From positions 62,001-126,000 of the forward strand of contig CBDCAS010000018.1 of the NCBI GenBank assembly GCA_965214015.1: DNA of 64,000 bases, read 5' to 3'. Each line of letters begins with the position of its first letter. Position 1 is the first letter of the stretch. The translations under genes and the position numbers were made by a program. Under the pieces are notes generated by a model. The model was not told where the DNA came from. It did not search any database and worked only from the letters and a program-made list of their open reading frames with translations. This document shows, one piece after another, positions 26,223 to 36,162 of the stretch. The stretch comes from CBDCAS01 sp965214015 (GTDB lineage: Bacteria; Pseudomonadota; Gammaproteobacteria; Coxiellales; Coxiellaceae).

Positions 26223-27221
26223 TTAGAAATTGATAGAGCCTAAATAAGTGGCCCCATGATTAGGAATGCACCCGTGGTAATGTCGCCAAAGCACCCAGAC
26301 ATAACGATCATGCCCTTTACTGGAGGCATCAGTTTCCCAAGGACGTAAGCTAGTAATATCACTGCCACCGAATATCGTGCATTGATCTTCTGCTTTGGGA
26401 TAAATCATCTGATACTGTGCCTCTTTACTGTTTTCTTTGACAGGATAAGCACTACAGTGTTCACCGCAGGTATTCGATAACGGCCTATAAACATGTGGTT
26501 GGCCAAGTGCCGTGATAATGGTAGAGGCTCTTAAGGCATCAACTGCTGCGGCTTTAGCATCATCAGGTTGATTCACATAACCATTGCGTGGATACACAGG
26601 CCCCCAATCATGTAAAACTAACGTACCCACTTCATGAATGCCTGGGATGATGCTGCCTGGGTAAAATTTTTCTAATACTGGGAAGCGCCAGGCATACGCA
26701 TCCATTAAAGAAGAATAATAAGGTGCATAAGGGGTTGCGCTGCTGGGTAAAATCAACTTATAGCCGCTCAAGAGACTTAATGCTGGATTGCCAATAATAT
26801 CGACTTCATGAAATTTATTATTAAGATCACGGTGTGAGTTATCATGCTCATTACCTGAACCCATATTAAAATGCACCAATTGCTTCATTTGAACTTTTCC
26901 GGCTTGATAAAAGATAGGATCTTCAACCTGCTGCGCAAACCACCAGGGATTATTATCCGGTTTGGTAAAGCTGCTCACGATACCATCGGGAAGATAATGA
27001 TCCACTTTGAGGGTGGTTTCGATATGACACTCAATTGGTGAACATCGCAACCAAAAACATAAGCCTTTAACCCGATAATGTAAGCAGTGCGATACTCCTT
27101 TTAGGGTATCTTCAACAACAGATAGCGAATTAATGGTATCGCTGGCATAAGCATTATACATTGGTAACAAACAAGCCATACCAAGCGGTACGCCGACCAC
27201 GAGTTTTTTTACTATCTTCAT
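26223..27221 (-). CDS. ICE transfer protein PFL_4710-like (TraU-like)
   Basis: A 332-residue exported, cysteine-rich protein. The start at 27221 gives a clean signal peptide ending YAS; an upstream in-frame start would spoil it. The cysteine-rich block HYRVKGLCFWLRCSPIECH and the later NTCGEHCSAYPV match the TraU/PFL_4710 family, whose disulfides presumably need the element's own Dsb-like protein. It belongs to the F-like mating-pair module, upstream of the PFL_4711-like gene. The following gene in relatives, PFL_4709-like, is not found here. Confidence 0.82.
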   Translation of the reverse strand: MKIVKKLVVGVPLGMACLLPMYNAYASDTINSLSVVEDTLKGVSHCLHYRVKGLCFWLRCSPIECHIETTLKVDHYLPDGIVSSFTKPDNNPWWFAQQVEDPIFYQAGKVQMKQLVHFNMGSGNEHDNSHRDLNNKFHEVDIIGNPALSLLSGYKLILPSSATPYAPYYSSLMDAYAWRFPVLEKFYPGSIIPGIHEVGTLVLHDWGPVYPRNGYVNQPDDAKAAAVDALRASTIITALGQPHVYRPLSNTCGEHCSAYPVKENSKEAQYQMIYPKAEDQCTIFGGSDITSLRPWETDASSKGHDRYVWVLWRHYHGCIPNHGATYLGSINF

Positions 27222-27834
27222 GATGATTAACCTGAGCAATTAAATTTATTTTCGAAGGATAATAACGAATTGATTGATAATGTTTGGCACATAGGTGCTG
27301 GGATAACCATATGCGGTAAGTGCGTTGCTATCTTGAATCACATTAATCAATCCTTGCAACGTTAATTGTGTTTCTTTTAATACATTGATCAGATCAGCAT
27401 GGCAAGAATAATAGTGACTTTGATATCGTTGATCCGAAATGATTAATGCTATAGAGCCATTGTCTACCAATTTATCACTGTATTTTGACAGATTATTTTT
27501 TATTGCTTCCAGGTGATTTTGGTAACTAGTCACAGAATATTTAAAATTAAACAAGGGAATTTCGGTCAGTAAAAAATGAACCGACTGGTTTTTTATCTGA
27601 TGCAGTGCCGTACAGTCACTTTCTTGATCAAACAATTGATACGACTTTGTTTGTAAGCGATTCTCCAGATCTTCAATCGCTTTTAATTTTTGCTGCTGCG
27701 TTTTAGTAATACCCACACATTGACGGTCGGCCTGTAATGCAGCCGCTAAGGTATCACTATTCTGTAAATTGGGATCAAACACGATTTGGCCTTTTTGCGT
27801 AAAGAGTTCAATCAATTTAACGCGTGTTTCATTA

Positions 27835-28860
27835 TAGCGCCATCCTATTGAGTCGATCGGTAACCAGCATGTTGAAACCATCCAAGCAATTTGTTTTCAG
27901 TAATTTTTTCTAATGCATACTTAAGTGCCTTTTGAAACGACGCCAAAGTTCTAGCTTCTATTTCTTGTAAAATATTCTTAACAAAAGACCAAGCCATTTC
28001 AATGGGATTAAAATCAGGTGAGTACGGGGGCAAGAAATCGATACTCGCACCTGTAGCATGTATTGCATCCTGTACACGCTGAGTCTTATGAAAGCCGACA
28101 TTATCAAGTAAAACAATATGATGCGGCTGTAATATTGGGCATAAATCGTGAGCAATGAAATGATAAAAGATATCGCCATCAGTTGCCCATGGTCCATACA
28201 ATGAAGCTTCAACGCGTGCTGTTGATATTGCACCAATGACCGAAAGTTTCATACCACGATTAAATGGCTTCGGCATATGCACGCGTTGTCCGATTGGCGC
28301 ACGTGCATAATTGAGCACCATATTCAGGTAAGCCCCCATTTCATCAATAAAAATCAGGCGTTCTGGGTCAACGTCCTTATATTTTTTTATGTGCGCCTGT
28401 CTTTTTTTTCGACGTCCGGACGTAACTGCTCCTGTGCAAAAAGACTTTTCTTTTTTCGCGTTATCGCTAATGTTTTTAAAGCGCGAGACATCATCGATTG
28501 ACTCACCGTTTTTTTGTAATAGTGCTTATATTTTTTACACAGATGCTTAACTCGAATATCAGGTTTATCCGTTACCCAACTCTCAATTTTTTGCAGGTGA
28601 TTTCCTGATATGACAGGCTTTCTACCACGTTGATAAGGTTTGGGGGCTAAATCATTTTGTTCATCACGACGCAAATAAATACGTAACGTCGCTATGCCAA
28701 TTTTGAATAGTTCAGCTGTTTCAAGTTGCGTACTCCCACCTTTTCGATAATGGGAAACGGCTCGTTGCCGTAGTTCTAGTGGATAAGCTGCTGGCATTTT
28801 TTGATCCTAAAGAGCGACATTATACTCATCTTGAACGCTAAACTCTATAGGATGGCGCTA
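27835..28860 (-). mobile_element. IS630/Tc1-mariner-type insertion sequence, copy 2
   Basis: The same 1026-bp element as at 6092-7117, in the same orientation and with the same ends. It is flanked by TA at 27833-27834 and 28861-28862. The encoded proteins are identical between copies, so spread was recent. Recombination between the two direct copies would delete about 21.7 kb. Confidence 0.9.
27845..28797 (-). CDS. IS630-type transposase, made by -1 frameshift (copy 2)
   Basis: Identical in both frames to the transposase of copy 1: a helix-turn-helix frame at 28387-28797 and a DDE frame ending at 27845, joined by a -1 slip on the A8 run just before the ACATAA stop. Preservation of the same two-frame design in both copies supports functional frameshifting. 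Confidence 0.75.
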
Positions 28861-29111
28861 TAAGAGGTCGATCATTCATAAGTTTGGTTTTAGTTTTTTT
28901 TCGTTTAATAAGAAAGGTTGACTGTTCAGAGAGTTTGATTGTGTCACTCCAAGCTAATAATTTCTGCGTAATCCACACACTTTTAGATAGCTTAATCCAT
29001 ACCTTGCCGTTTAAGTCATTGAGCCGCATCTAATCCTCGCTAGTGCTTAGTAGAGCAAGATACCCAAATACCTCGATAACTTGATAGCAACGTATTCAGG
29101 CGTTTTGATGA

Positions 29112-31898
29112 TTATCCCTGCATGCTTTTAGCGATTCTCTTTGCCGCTTCCAATTCAGAAATGCGGTATTTATCCATCAATTGCCTGCGTTCTGCTTTTT
29201 CATGTTTTTCTGTCATCGCTAATGCCAAACTTAATCGTGGTGGGACATTGCGAAATAATCCATTAACACGAGGACACAGCAGAACTCCTTCCACGTATTT
29301 TTTAGTAGCTTTACGTACTGAGCGAAAAAGCGCGCGTTCTTCTTCACTGAGCTTTCTAAATTCTTCCACTGATTTCATTTCGACTTCGCTCATGCCAAGA
29401 CAGATCCAAAATTCCATCATCGAAAGGATTTTTCGGGCTTCCTTGGGAAAGTCAGCGACGTTTTGTGTGGCCAGCCACAACCATAAACCGAATTTACGTG
29501 ACATCTTGGCGCATTTTGTTAAATAAACGACCGTCAGTAAATTTTTCGTAATGGTGTGAATTTCATCGCCAAAAAATAAGGTAAAGCGTTCCTCACACTG
29601 GCGTTCTTCCGCTTTGGCCATGGTGCGTGACATCAATCCCATAAACGCTAACGCATTATGCGCCTCATAACCTTCGTCTTTAAAAAAACCTTGTTCAAGT
29701 AAAGTAATATCCGCATCTGGCCAAGGTTTGCCTCTTTGATTAAAGACAAGATTTGCAATTGTATCCTGGGTGAAAAAGGCCATACTGTCTGCCATTGCTC
29801 GCAAACGGGCTTGCTTTTCTGGCTCTTGTTGGGCTTTTTCAAGTTCGAGCGCCTTATCTCGAAGGGCATTGACGACATCTTCAGGTAACATTTGATCAAA
29901 GCCATGCGCTTTGGCATACCGTGCTGCACGAACCAATGCTTCTAAGATCAACAGTCGATCTTGTCGCGTTAGATTCTCTTGCTCTTTGGCTTCACCGCCA
30001 GTAATCATAAGTTGTGCCGCCAACGCCATTTCACCCATATAATCTCGTTGAGACTCAGTACCTTCATCATTACTGTTAGGTTTTTTATCTTCCACTGCTT
30101 TACGATGATCTGTGTTTTGAAAATCTTCTTTCAGGCGATTTTCAAGTTTCGCTAATGCTTGTTCTGATAGTGTCTTGTCGATAGCATCAATTTGTGTCAG
30201 CATTTTGGAGCTCATCACAAAGGGATTGAGAATGGGTGGGTTATCCAACGTTATTGCTACATGGTGTACAGACAATTCCTCCTCAGCAAAATAGTCTTTA
30301 AGCAGAGAAAAGGAATTACCCGCATCGACCATCACTAAATAAGGGCGATAGGTGCCCATTGTTTTAATTAACAGATCGGTACTGGTGGCTGACTTACCGG
30401 CACCGGTAGAACCGAGCATGAGTAAATGACTGTTTTGGTCTTTATCCTCTGGATTGAATGGATCAATGGTAAAACTTTCACCTCCTCGGTTCAGAAATTG
30501 CAGTAAAGGGTGGCCTGTGCCACGTTCACGACCATAGAGTGGAAGTAGGTTCGCTAATTGTTTGCCAAACACATAGCCACTGCGATACATGTTTTGCTTA
30601 TCAAATTGGTAGCTGTAGCAAAAAGGTAAGTTACTTAAGTAGCTGTGAATCGGTACGAGATTATGATCCCCTTTTAATACATGAAGTCCGTTGTTAATGA
30701 GTAACGATTCTAAGTCTATTTCTTTCTCAGCGAGATCTTGAAGATTATTCCCTCGTAAATACACACCCATTGAAGCTGGAAACAAAAAGTTACCTTTTTC
30801 AATCGCCATTTTAGCCATTTGACACTCTTCAAAAGTAACAGTCGCTGCAGTAGTATTGCTTTTTCGAGCACTTTCTTCAATGCGATCTAGGTGGTTTTTT
30901 ACTATTTCTTGGGATTGAATCACCACCGTCATGACAAAGGTGGCCCCTTCAGGAAAATTGTCCAATAAACCATAACGAAAGTTGCCAAATGCGCGCGCTC
31001 GTGTGAGGTGACCCACCTCAGGGACTTTGGTTAGGTGTTGAATGGTCACATAACGATGCACTAACCCATCGAAAGTCCAGACACCCTCTTTTTCATTGGA
31101 TTCTGGTAGTGAATAAAATAATTGCTCAGCAAAGTCATAGCCAAACGGTCGATCTTTCGCTTTTTCTGGATAAGGCAGCAAATCCAGTAATTGATCGGTA
31201 TTACCTTTAGTGACGCCAGGTGCTGGATTAAACCAGCGAATCAACCAATCACGAAAATCTTTACCCGTTAAGCGCTTTGCCTCAATACCCACCCCTTTTA
31301 ATTTAGCAACGAAACTGGTGGCCACCTGGTTTAAATCTTGTAGTGCCGTGCGTCCACGTCTTAGTACCATTTTTTTATGGTATTGACGATAAATAACCAC
31401 GCGGACTTTTCGTTGTCCGCCATGAAACGCACTGTCGGTGACTTTATCATCATAGAAAACACCACTTGCACGCGAGAGCCATTCACAATAATTTTTTATG
31501 AGTGCCAAATACGTTTCTTTAAATGGACTCTCTTGTGCCCTTGGTTTAATGTAATCAGCGATTAAGTGATACAGATACGTCATACTCATTTCATCGTGCA
31601 CATAAAACTGCACTATCCAGGGAGATTCCTCATCACGATATTGTGGGAAAGTATCTTGAAAGAGACCTTGTAACCCATTGCGTAATTGTGCTAAATAACT
31701 GTCTGGTTTCGCTTCGCTTGGAACTAGATTTAATTCAAAGGCAGCACCCATCGTTGTGTCTTGTAACAACACACTGTGACTGTCATCATCAAATTCCACC
31801 CACGGTAAATGAGTTAAGATAGATGGCGGCAACTGATAATTTTTTTTTGCAAGTTTAACCGTTAACGCTTCTTCGTTTTTGTGTTGACGTAATAACAT
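29112..31898 (-). CDS. Conjugative transfer ATPase, PFL_4706-like (VirB4/TraC)
   Basis: A 928-residue cytoplasmic ATPase that powers pilus assembly and substrate translocation. Walker A is LGSTGAGKSATS near residue 497 and Walker B is LFFGDEIHTI near 773. Further family blocks include NRGGESFTIDPFNPEDK before the P-loop and WLATQNVADFPKEARKIL after Walker B. The start at 31898 follows GCGAGGA; the track start upstream only adds a few unlikely residues. It lies downstream of the lipoprotein and VirB10-like genes, in conserved order. Confidence 0.92.
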   Translation of the reverse strand: MLLRQHKNEEALTVKLAKKNYQLPPSILTHLPWVEFDDDSHSVLLQDTTMGAAFELNLVPSEAKPDSYLAQLRNGLQGLFQDTFPQYRDEESPWIVQFYVHDEMSMTYLYHLIADYIKPRAQESPFKETYLALIKNYCEWLSRASGVFYDDKVTDSAFHGGQRKVRVVIYRQYHKKMVLRRGRTALQDLNQVATSFVAKLKGVGIEAKRLTGKDFRDWLIRWFNPAPGVTKGNTDQLLDLLPYPEKAKDRPFGYDFAEQLFYSLPESNEKEGVWTFDGLVHRYVTIQHLTKVPEVGHLTRARAFGNFRYGLLDNFPEGATFVMTVVIQSQEIVKNHLDRIEESARKSNTTAATVTFEECQMAKMAIEKGNFLFPASMGVYLRGNNLQDLAEKEIDLESLLINNGLHVLKGDHNLVPIHSYLSNLPFCYSYQFDKQNMYRSGYVFGKQLANLLPLYGRERGTGHPLLQFLNRGGESFTIDPFNPEDKDQNSHLLMLGSTGAGKSATSTDLLIKTMGTYRPYLVMVDAGNSFSLLKDYFAEEELSVHHVAITLDNPPILNPFVMSSKMLTQIDAIDKTLSEQALAKLENRLKEDFQNTDHRKAVEDKKPNSNDEGTESQRDYMGEMALAAQLMITGGEAKEQENLTRQDRLLILEALVRAARYAKAHGFDQMLPEDVVNALRDKALELEKAQQEPEKQARLRAMADSMAFFTQDTIANLVFNQRGKPWPDADITLLEQGFFKDEGYEAHNALAFMGLMSRTMAKAEERQCEERFTLFFGDEIHTITKNLLTVVYLTKCAKMSRKFGLWLWLATQNVADFPKEARKILSMMEFWICLGMSEVEMKSVEEFRKLSEEERALFRSVRKATKKYVEGVLLCPRVNGLFRNVPPRLSLALAMTEKHEKAERRQLMDKYRISELEAAKRIAKSMQG

Positions 31899-31965
31899 AG
31901 ACAATCCTCGCTCATCAGGGCGATACAAGATAAATATTTAAAAAGCTGTTGAGTTTATTTTTGGA

Positions 31966-32388
31966 TTATTGCGTGTCGACTTCACCTGGCATTGCATAAT
32001 AAACATGCTTATACAGGGGGAAAATCGTGGAATAGCCAGGAATGGGGCTTAGGGTATCACCACTTCCCGCTTCATGGGGATACACATACATCACGATACT
32101 GGGATTGGGCAATTGCGGAAATTGCGCATTAATTTCGTTTTCTTGTGAGCGGGTATAAGCAGTGTAGTTTGGTGGTCGCGCTCGCAGATCAGATACACTG
32201 GCTCGTACTTGTTTTAATGACTTTACACTAGCTCCAGAGGTGCCATCAATAGCATCGTTATAGGCTTGTTGCATGGTGATGCTACCTTTTGGCATTTGGC
32301 TTGACATCAAGCTAGAGCATCCCGTGAGGCTTAGCGCGCCCATGAGGCTAATCCAACTCACGATGATGAGTTTGCAATGTATTTTCAT
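31966..32388 (-). CDS. Conjugative transfer lipoprotein (TIGR03751-like)
   Basis: A 140-residue lipoprotein: the signal peptide ends in the lipobox LTGC (cysteine at residue 24). The mature part includes YNDAIDGTSGASVKSLKQ, then FPQLPNPSIVMYVYPHEAG and PIPGYSTIFPLYKHVYY, which fits the family placed between the VirB10-like and VirB4-like genes. It probably plays the VirB7-like role of anchoring the outer-membrane ring. Its first 41 bases overlap the end of the VirB10-like gene. Confidence 0.8.
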   Translation of the reverse strand: MKIHCKLIIVSWISLMGALSLTGCSSLMSSQMPKGSITMQQAYNDAIDGTSGASVKSLKQVRASVSDLRARPPNYTAYTRSQENEINAQFPQLPNPSIVMYVYPHEAGSGDTLSPIPGYSTIFPLYKHVYYAMPGEVDTQ

Positions 32389-33676
32389 AACTCACTTTCC
32401 TCGCTGATACCTCGTAGTTAATGGGAATTTGTTGAGTGATATTGACCACTACTTTCGTTGGCTTTCCAGTTTGCTGATCGATATTAGGCACATACACATA
32501 ATCAAACGAATTTTGTACGCGACGATTCCACCAGGTCTGTGCAGCAAGGCTCGCAGCAGAAGCACTTTGACCTAGGGCAGCCTTATTGGCACTGCCCATC
32601 AACATGCTGAACGTGGCCCCTTCTGCCGTCGTTGAGTGCCTATATTGTGCGCTGGATAAGGCATTGGCATACCCTTTAGCAGCACTCAATCCCATCTGCG
32701 CACCTAAAAATAGGCCCGCATCGGAATGAAAACTTCCCATAATACAAGGATTACCGGTTTGACTCGAGAGATAGCCTAATGAACCATCGCTGCCTTTGGC
32801 TTTTGTGGTACTAATCGTGCCTTCATTAAAGATAAAGGTAATGCTTTGGAGATTACCTCGCGCACAACGGCCCAACATATCGCCACTGGCAACACCGCTC
32901 ATCACAGCTCCTTTAACACCAGGGAGAGGATAGCCATTCGCGGTTAAGTTATTGGCCGACAGCACAAGTTTGAAATGATAAGGGGATGGTAGTTTACCGT
33001 CAATAGGGACACGACCTACCAAAGGCGTCATTAAGGTCGCACCGGTTAAGCTGGCATTCATAGGAATGGTGTAAATCGGTTTAACTGGATTTTTCTTTTT
33101 TGCTTCACCTGACCCATTGTCACTAGGACTGCTATGCAACAGTGATTTTGTATGATCATTTAAGTGAAACAATCCGCTGTTAGTTTTATCGCTAACACTT
33201 GTCTTTCTATGTGTGATTTTGGATAAGTCAGAGACCCAAATAAAAGCCCCATTACTAGTGCTGCTGTTGCCATTGATGGGATAACTTTGTGCTTTAGCCT
33301 TCTCTTTTTGTTTAAGTGTCTGCTCAAATACTGCTTGTTTTTGTGCGTTTTGATCTTGTATTTTTTGCAAGGCAACTTGTACTTGATCAGAGAGTGACTG
33401 TTTTAAATCACTAATAGCATATTTATTCTGCGCTTGTAAGTGTTGAACTATTTGTTCTAATTGCTTATTTTTATTTTCGACATTGAGCAAATCAGCCGTC
33501 ATTGTTTTTAAGGCTTCCACTTTATTATCAGCCGATGCGTTATCATTCACATAATGCGCTTGTTTTTGCTCTGGGATTTCATTACCGGAAATTGAAATGA
33601 CAAGAATCATAATCACAACGACACCAGCAATTAAGCCACCAAATAGCTGGGTTGTTTTACTTAAATTCTTGAACAT
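32348..33676 (-). CDS. ICE protein PFL_4705-like (TraB/VirB10 counterpart)
   Basis: A 442-residue protein that would link inner and outer membranes. It has one N-terminal membrane helix (LIAGVVVIMILVISISG), a coiled-coil stalk (about 50-125), and a C-terminal beta domain with the family features MLGRCARGNLQSITFIFNEG and IDGKLPSPYHFKLVLSA. The glycine-rich helix pair QMGLSAAKGYANAL probably forms the outer-membrane pore, as in VirB10. It sits between the PFL_4704-like and lipoprotein genes. Confidence 0.85.
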   Translation of the reverse strand: MFKNLSKTTQLFGGLIAGVVVIMILVISISGNEIPEQKQAHYVNDNASADNKVEALKTMTADLLNVENKNKQLEQIVQHLQAQNKYAISDLKQSLSDQVQVALQKIQDQNAQKQAVFEQTLKQKEKAKAQSYPINGNSSTSNGAFIWVSDLSKITHRKTSVSDKTNSGLFHLNDHTKSLLHSSPSDNGSGEAKKKNPVKPIYTIPMNASLTGATLMTPLVGRVPIDGKLPSPYHFKLVLSANNLTANGYPLPGVKGAVMSGVASGDMLGRCARGNLQSITFIFNEGTISTTKAKGSDGSLGYLSSQTGNPCIMGSFHSDAGLFLGAQMGLSAAKGYANALSSAQYRHSTTAEGATFSMLMGSANKAALGQSASAASLAAQTWWNRRVQNSFDYVYVPNIDQQTGKPTKVVVNITQQIPINYEVSARKVSYENTLQTHHRELD

Positions 33677-33700
33677 GCTGATTTCCTCACTTTGAGACTT

Positions 33701-34534
33701 TTAGGGCTGTGGCGTGCATGCTTGTATCGCTTGTGCAAAAGGTTGGTCAGAGACAACAAATAAAGTAGATGTATCTCGGTTAATGGGTGTGCCATGAGGT
33801 GCTAAAGTTGTTTGTGGATAGAAGCTGACAGCAAGCCAGGTACCACATAAAAGCCTGGGGTCAAGGCGTAATGATTGATTTAATACATTCTTAATCAATA
33901 ACGCCGTCACATATAAATTTCCGCCTCGCCAGCTCGCTAATGGCATTGCAGAGGCACTTCCATCATAAAATAATGATATAACATGCGCTGTTTCCATCGG
34001 AAATCGCATGATATTAATTGACTGCTTTAACAATCGTTCAGGTGCATAAATTTGTTGTATGGCATAACGGGCTAACGTGACATAATTAATACTCGCTGCA
34101 CTTGACTGACTTTGTGGTGTTGAAGAAACAGGCGTTGATTTTGGTAACACAATATCTACTGGATTATCATTGGCATGCATTTTGGCGTTAATATCCAATA
34201 AAATAATATCACCACTGGTAAGTTTTGCTTCCATTCGCACTAAAGGAAAGGGTTTTTTAGCGAATAAATAAAGGGTTCGATTGTCATTTTCAACACGAAG
34301 CACAGAAGAAGGTAGTAAACTTGTGTTATAACCCAATTGCACCTTTGTGGGAAAGGATACAAAACGCTCAACACCCATAGGCAACGTGATTTGAATGGGT
34401 TCACGCTTCCAGACGACATGCCGATCCAATTGATTAACAGTAATTTGTTGAGTCTGTGCAAAACTAATGGATGCTGTTCCTAAACTTAAAGCTACAACAC
34501 TCATTAAAAAGAATAATTGAATAATACAATTCAT
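33701..34534 (-). CDS. ICE protein PFL_4704-like (VirB9/TraK-like)
   Basis: A 277-residue exported beta-rich protein with a signal peptide ending SFAQTQ. The N-terminal half (WKREPIQITLPMGVERFVSF, then NRTLYLFAKKPFPLVRMEAK) matches the PFL_4704 family, which occupies the TraK/VirB9 place in the outer-membrane complex. The gene precedes the VirB10-like gene by 25 bases, so the two are co-transcribed. Confidence 0.8.
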   Translation of the reverse strand: MNCIIQLFFLMSVVALSLGTASISFAQTQQITVNQLDRHVVWKREPIQITLPMGVERFVSFPTKVQLGYNTSLLPSSVLRVENDNRTLYLFAKKPFPLVRMEAKLTSGDIILLDINAKMHANDNPVDIVLPKSTPVSSTPQSQSSAASINYVTLARYAIQQIYAPERLLKQSINIMRFPMETAHVISLFYDGSASAMPLASWRGGNLYVTALLIKNVLNQSLRLDPRLLCGTWLAVSFYPQTTLAPHGTPINRDTSTLFVVSDQPFAQAIQACTPQP

Positions 34535-34612
34535 AGTGAATCTCTTCTAAAATATTTTGTAAAATATGGCTAACGAGTATTCTGCAACACAGAGATAAAC
34601 CAAAAGACGATG

Positions 34613-35242
34613 TTAGACGATGGTTTTGATGCGCTCAGGACTCTCTGCAAAACCGGCAATCGCTAAACCCCAAGGGTTTTGTTTGGCATCGACATTGTAA
34701 CGTACGATTTTTAGGATGTAATGCATCTGCACGTCTTTCACAATTTTAGCATTGGACTTCATCATTTCTGTGAGGCGCATTTTTAAATGAACCATCCAAG
34801 TGCCATGACCGATAGTCTTCACATCGCGTGAGGAATAGCCACTACTAGAGAGACCTTGCATCAGTCGCAGTCGATCTTGTAGTTCCCCTTCGTTCAATAA
34901 ATAATTATAATTTCGAATCAATTTTAATTTGAAACTAGGTGTTAAAAATGGTGAAAATCGCGTCATTTGGGCCTTATAGTCCTGCATTCCATTTTGAGAC
35001 CAATGATTAATACTTTGCCACACGTAGAACGCAAAACTATACACGGTGGTTTGTGGAACCTCACCTTGTGTCAAGGTAAGCCCACTTTCTGGAATATGAC
35101 GGGGCACTTCAATTTTAATTTTGGATTGTGAATGCATCCAACCCAATAACACCAATGCATTCGTAAGAAATAACAAGAAACTCACACGCCAAAGTGACCG
35201 AATATGCCACTTGGATTGTTCCAGTGCATTTAAAAATTTCAT
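34613..35242 (-). CDS. ICE protein PFL_4703-like (TraE/VirB8 counterpart)
   Basis: A 209-residue protein with one N-terminal membrane helix (VSFLLFLTNALVLLGWMHS) and a periplasmic domain with FAFYVWQSINHWSQNGMQDY, the usual opening of this VirB8-like family, ending in a strand-rich region (MHYILKIVRYNVDAKQNPWG). Such proteins nucleate the channel at the inner membrane. The start at 35242 has the strong site GGAGG. Confidence 0.8.
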   Translation of the reverse strand: MKFLNALEQSKWHIRSLWRVSFLLFLTNALVLLGWMHSQSKIKIEVPRHIPESGLTLTQGEVPQTTVYSFAFYVWQSINHWSQNGMQDYKAQMTRFSPFLTPSFKLKLIRNYNYLLNEGELQDRLRLMQGLSSSGYSSRDVKTIGHGTWMVHLKMRLTEMMKSNAKIVKDVQMHYILKIVRYNVDAKQNPWGLAIAGFAESPERIKTIV

Positions 35243-35303
35243 AAAGAAAACCTCCAGTGAAACATTCAAAGTGGACAGTCATTAAAACAGATACCGAAAG
35301 AAA

Positions 35304-35657
35304 TTAGCGGCGTACTTGCCATTTGCCACTGTATCGAATAAAAGGTGATGGCTTAATGCCTTGTGCATCAAGCCACAATAAAAACTGCTGTTTGACGTAT
35401 CCTTTGGGTTTACCGTCTTTGAGCTTTTGCATACTCGTAGCAAAAATCCAACCCACAGGGATGGCAGCAGGAAAACTAATGCCAAGCCCCACTAGACACA
35501 TTCCAAGGAGTAATTGAGCTAAGAAGCCAAGTACCAGTACCGTGAGAATGAGACTAACGATGCCAATCAAAATCATTTCCTGACGAGTGTTACCACGAAA
35601 TGAGACCACATCAAAGTTCAGTCGTGAGGCTAAAATATCAGGGGGATCGTTATACAT
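35304..35657 (-). CDS. Conjugative transfer region protein, TIGR03750-like
   Basis: A 117-residue small membrane protein. It opens with ILASRLNFDVVSFRGNTRQE, then has two adjacent membrane helices (MILIGIVSLILTVLVLGF and IPVGWIFAT after a short loop) and a basic C-terminus. This matches the TraL-like family between the pilin-like and PFL_4703-like genes. The start at 35657 follows AGGAGG. Confidence 0.8.
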   Translation of the reverse strand: MYNDPPDILASRLNFDVVSFRGNTRQEMILIGIVSLILTVLVLGFLAQLLLGMCLVGLGISFPAAIPVGWIFATSMQKLKDGKPKGYVKQQFLLWLDAQGIKPSPFIRYSGKWQVRR

Positions 35658-35676
35658 CACTGCCTCCTACTAATAT

Positions 35677-36063
35677 TTAGCTTTGTGGCTGATAGCTTGC
35701 CGCACTCCAGCCAATTGCAATCAAAATAATACCGACCGTAATCGCTAATCCTGAAATCACCAATGTGGTTAAAAAGCTTCCTGTCTCCTTATTACTGGAA
35801 TCCTCACGCAATCGATGCATAATCACACCAATTCCCACCAGCATCATGATAATACCGCCACCAATCATGGCATATTTCATACTAGTTTCCATATGTGTGC
35901 CAACGGCTTTAACGACATCACCTCCTTGCACATCAATTGTAGGAAACGGATTATCACCTGGTGCAGCAAACGCAGAGCCACTGAACAAAAGTATTAGAGA
36001 CTCCATAAGAAATTGATATTTTTCTGTTAGGATACTCCCTATTTTGCGTAAAATTTTCATCAT
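35677..36063 (-). CDS. ICE membrane protein PFL_4702-like (pilin candidate)
   Basis: A 128-residue protein with a signal peptide ending SAFAAPG, a short polar segment (DVQGGDVVKAVGTHMET) and two membrane helices (YAMIGGGIIMMLVGIGVIM, FLTTLVISGLAITVGIILI). Two hydrophobic helices after a leader peptide is the design of VirB2/TraA-type pilins. It is therefore the best pilin candidate in the operon, though this is inferred from topology and place. Confidence 0.75.
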   Translation of the reverse strand: MMKILRKIGSILTEKYQFLMESLILLFSGSAFAAPGDNPFPTIDVQGGDVVKAVGTHMETSMKYAMIGGGIIMMLVGIGVIMHRLREDSSNKETGSFLTTLVISGLAITVGIILIAIGWSAASYQPQS

Positions 36064-36162
36064 AAAAGTCTCCGCTATGCAGCAAGTTAAAATAACTTAA
36101 GACAAGTTATTCAACGCCAATGCTTAATTAACGTTGATTGAGATAAATGTTTTGTCAGCTAA

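Larger units (their letters stand above)
27246..29029 (-). pseudogene. DNA methyltransferase-like gene split by IS630-type element
   Basis: The 5' part (28863-29029) encodes MRLNDLNGKVWIKLSKSVW, the usual opening of ICE-borne beta-class DNA methyltransferases. The 3' part (27246-27834) continues with VKLIELFTQKGQIVFDPNL and AALQADRQCVGI, the SAM-binding motif region. Deleting the IS with one TA restores the frame as DRPL-NETR, giving about 250 residues. The expected catalytic (S/D)PPY is not obvious; the corresponding place reads LLTEIPLF, so even the restored protein may be inactive. It lies between the ATPase and TraU-like genes, where relatives have a PFL_4709-like gene. Confidence 0.7.
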
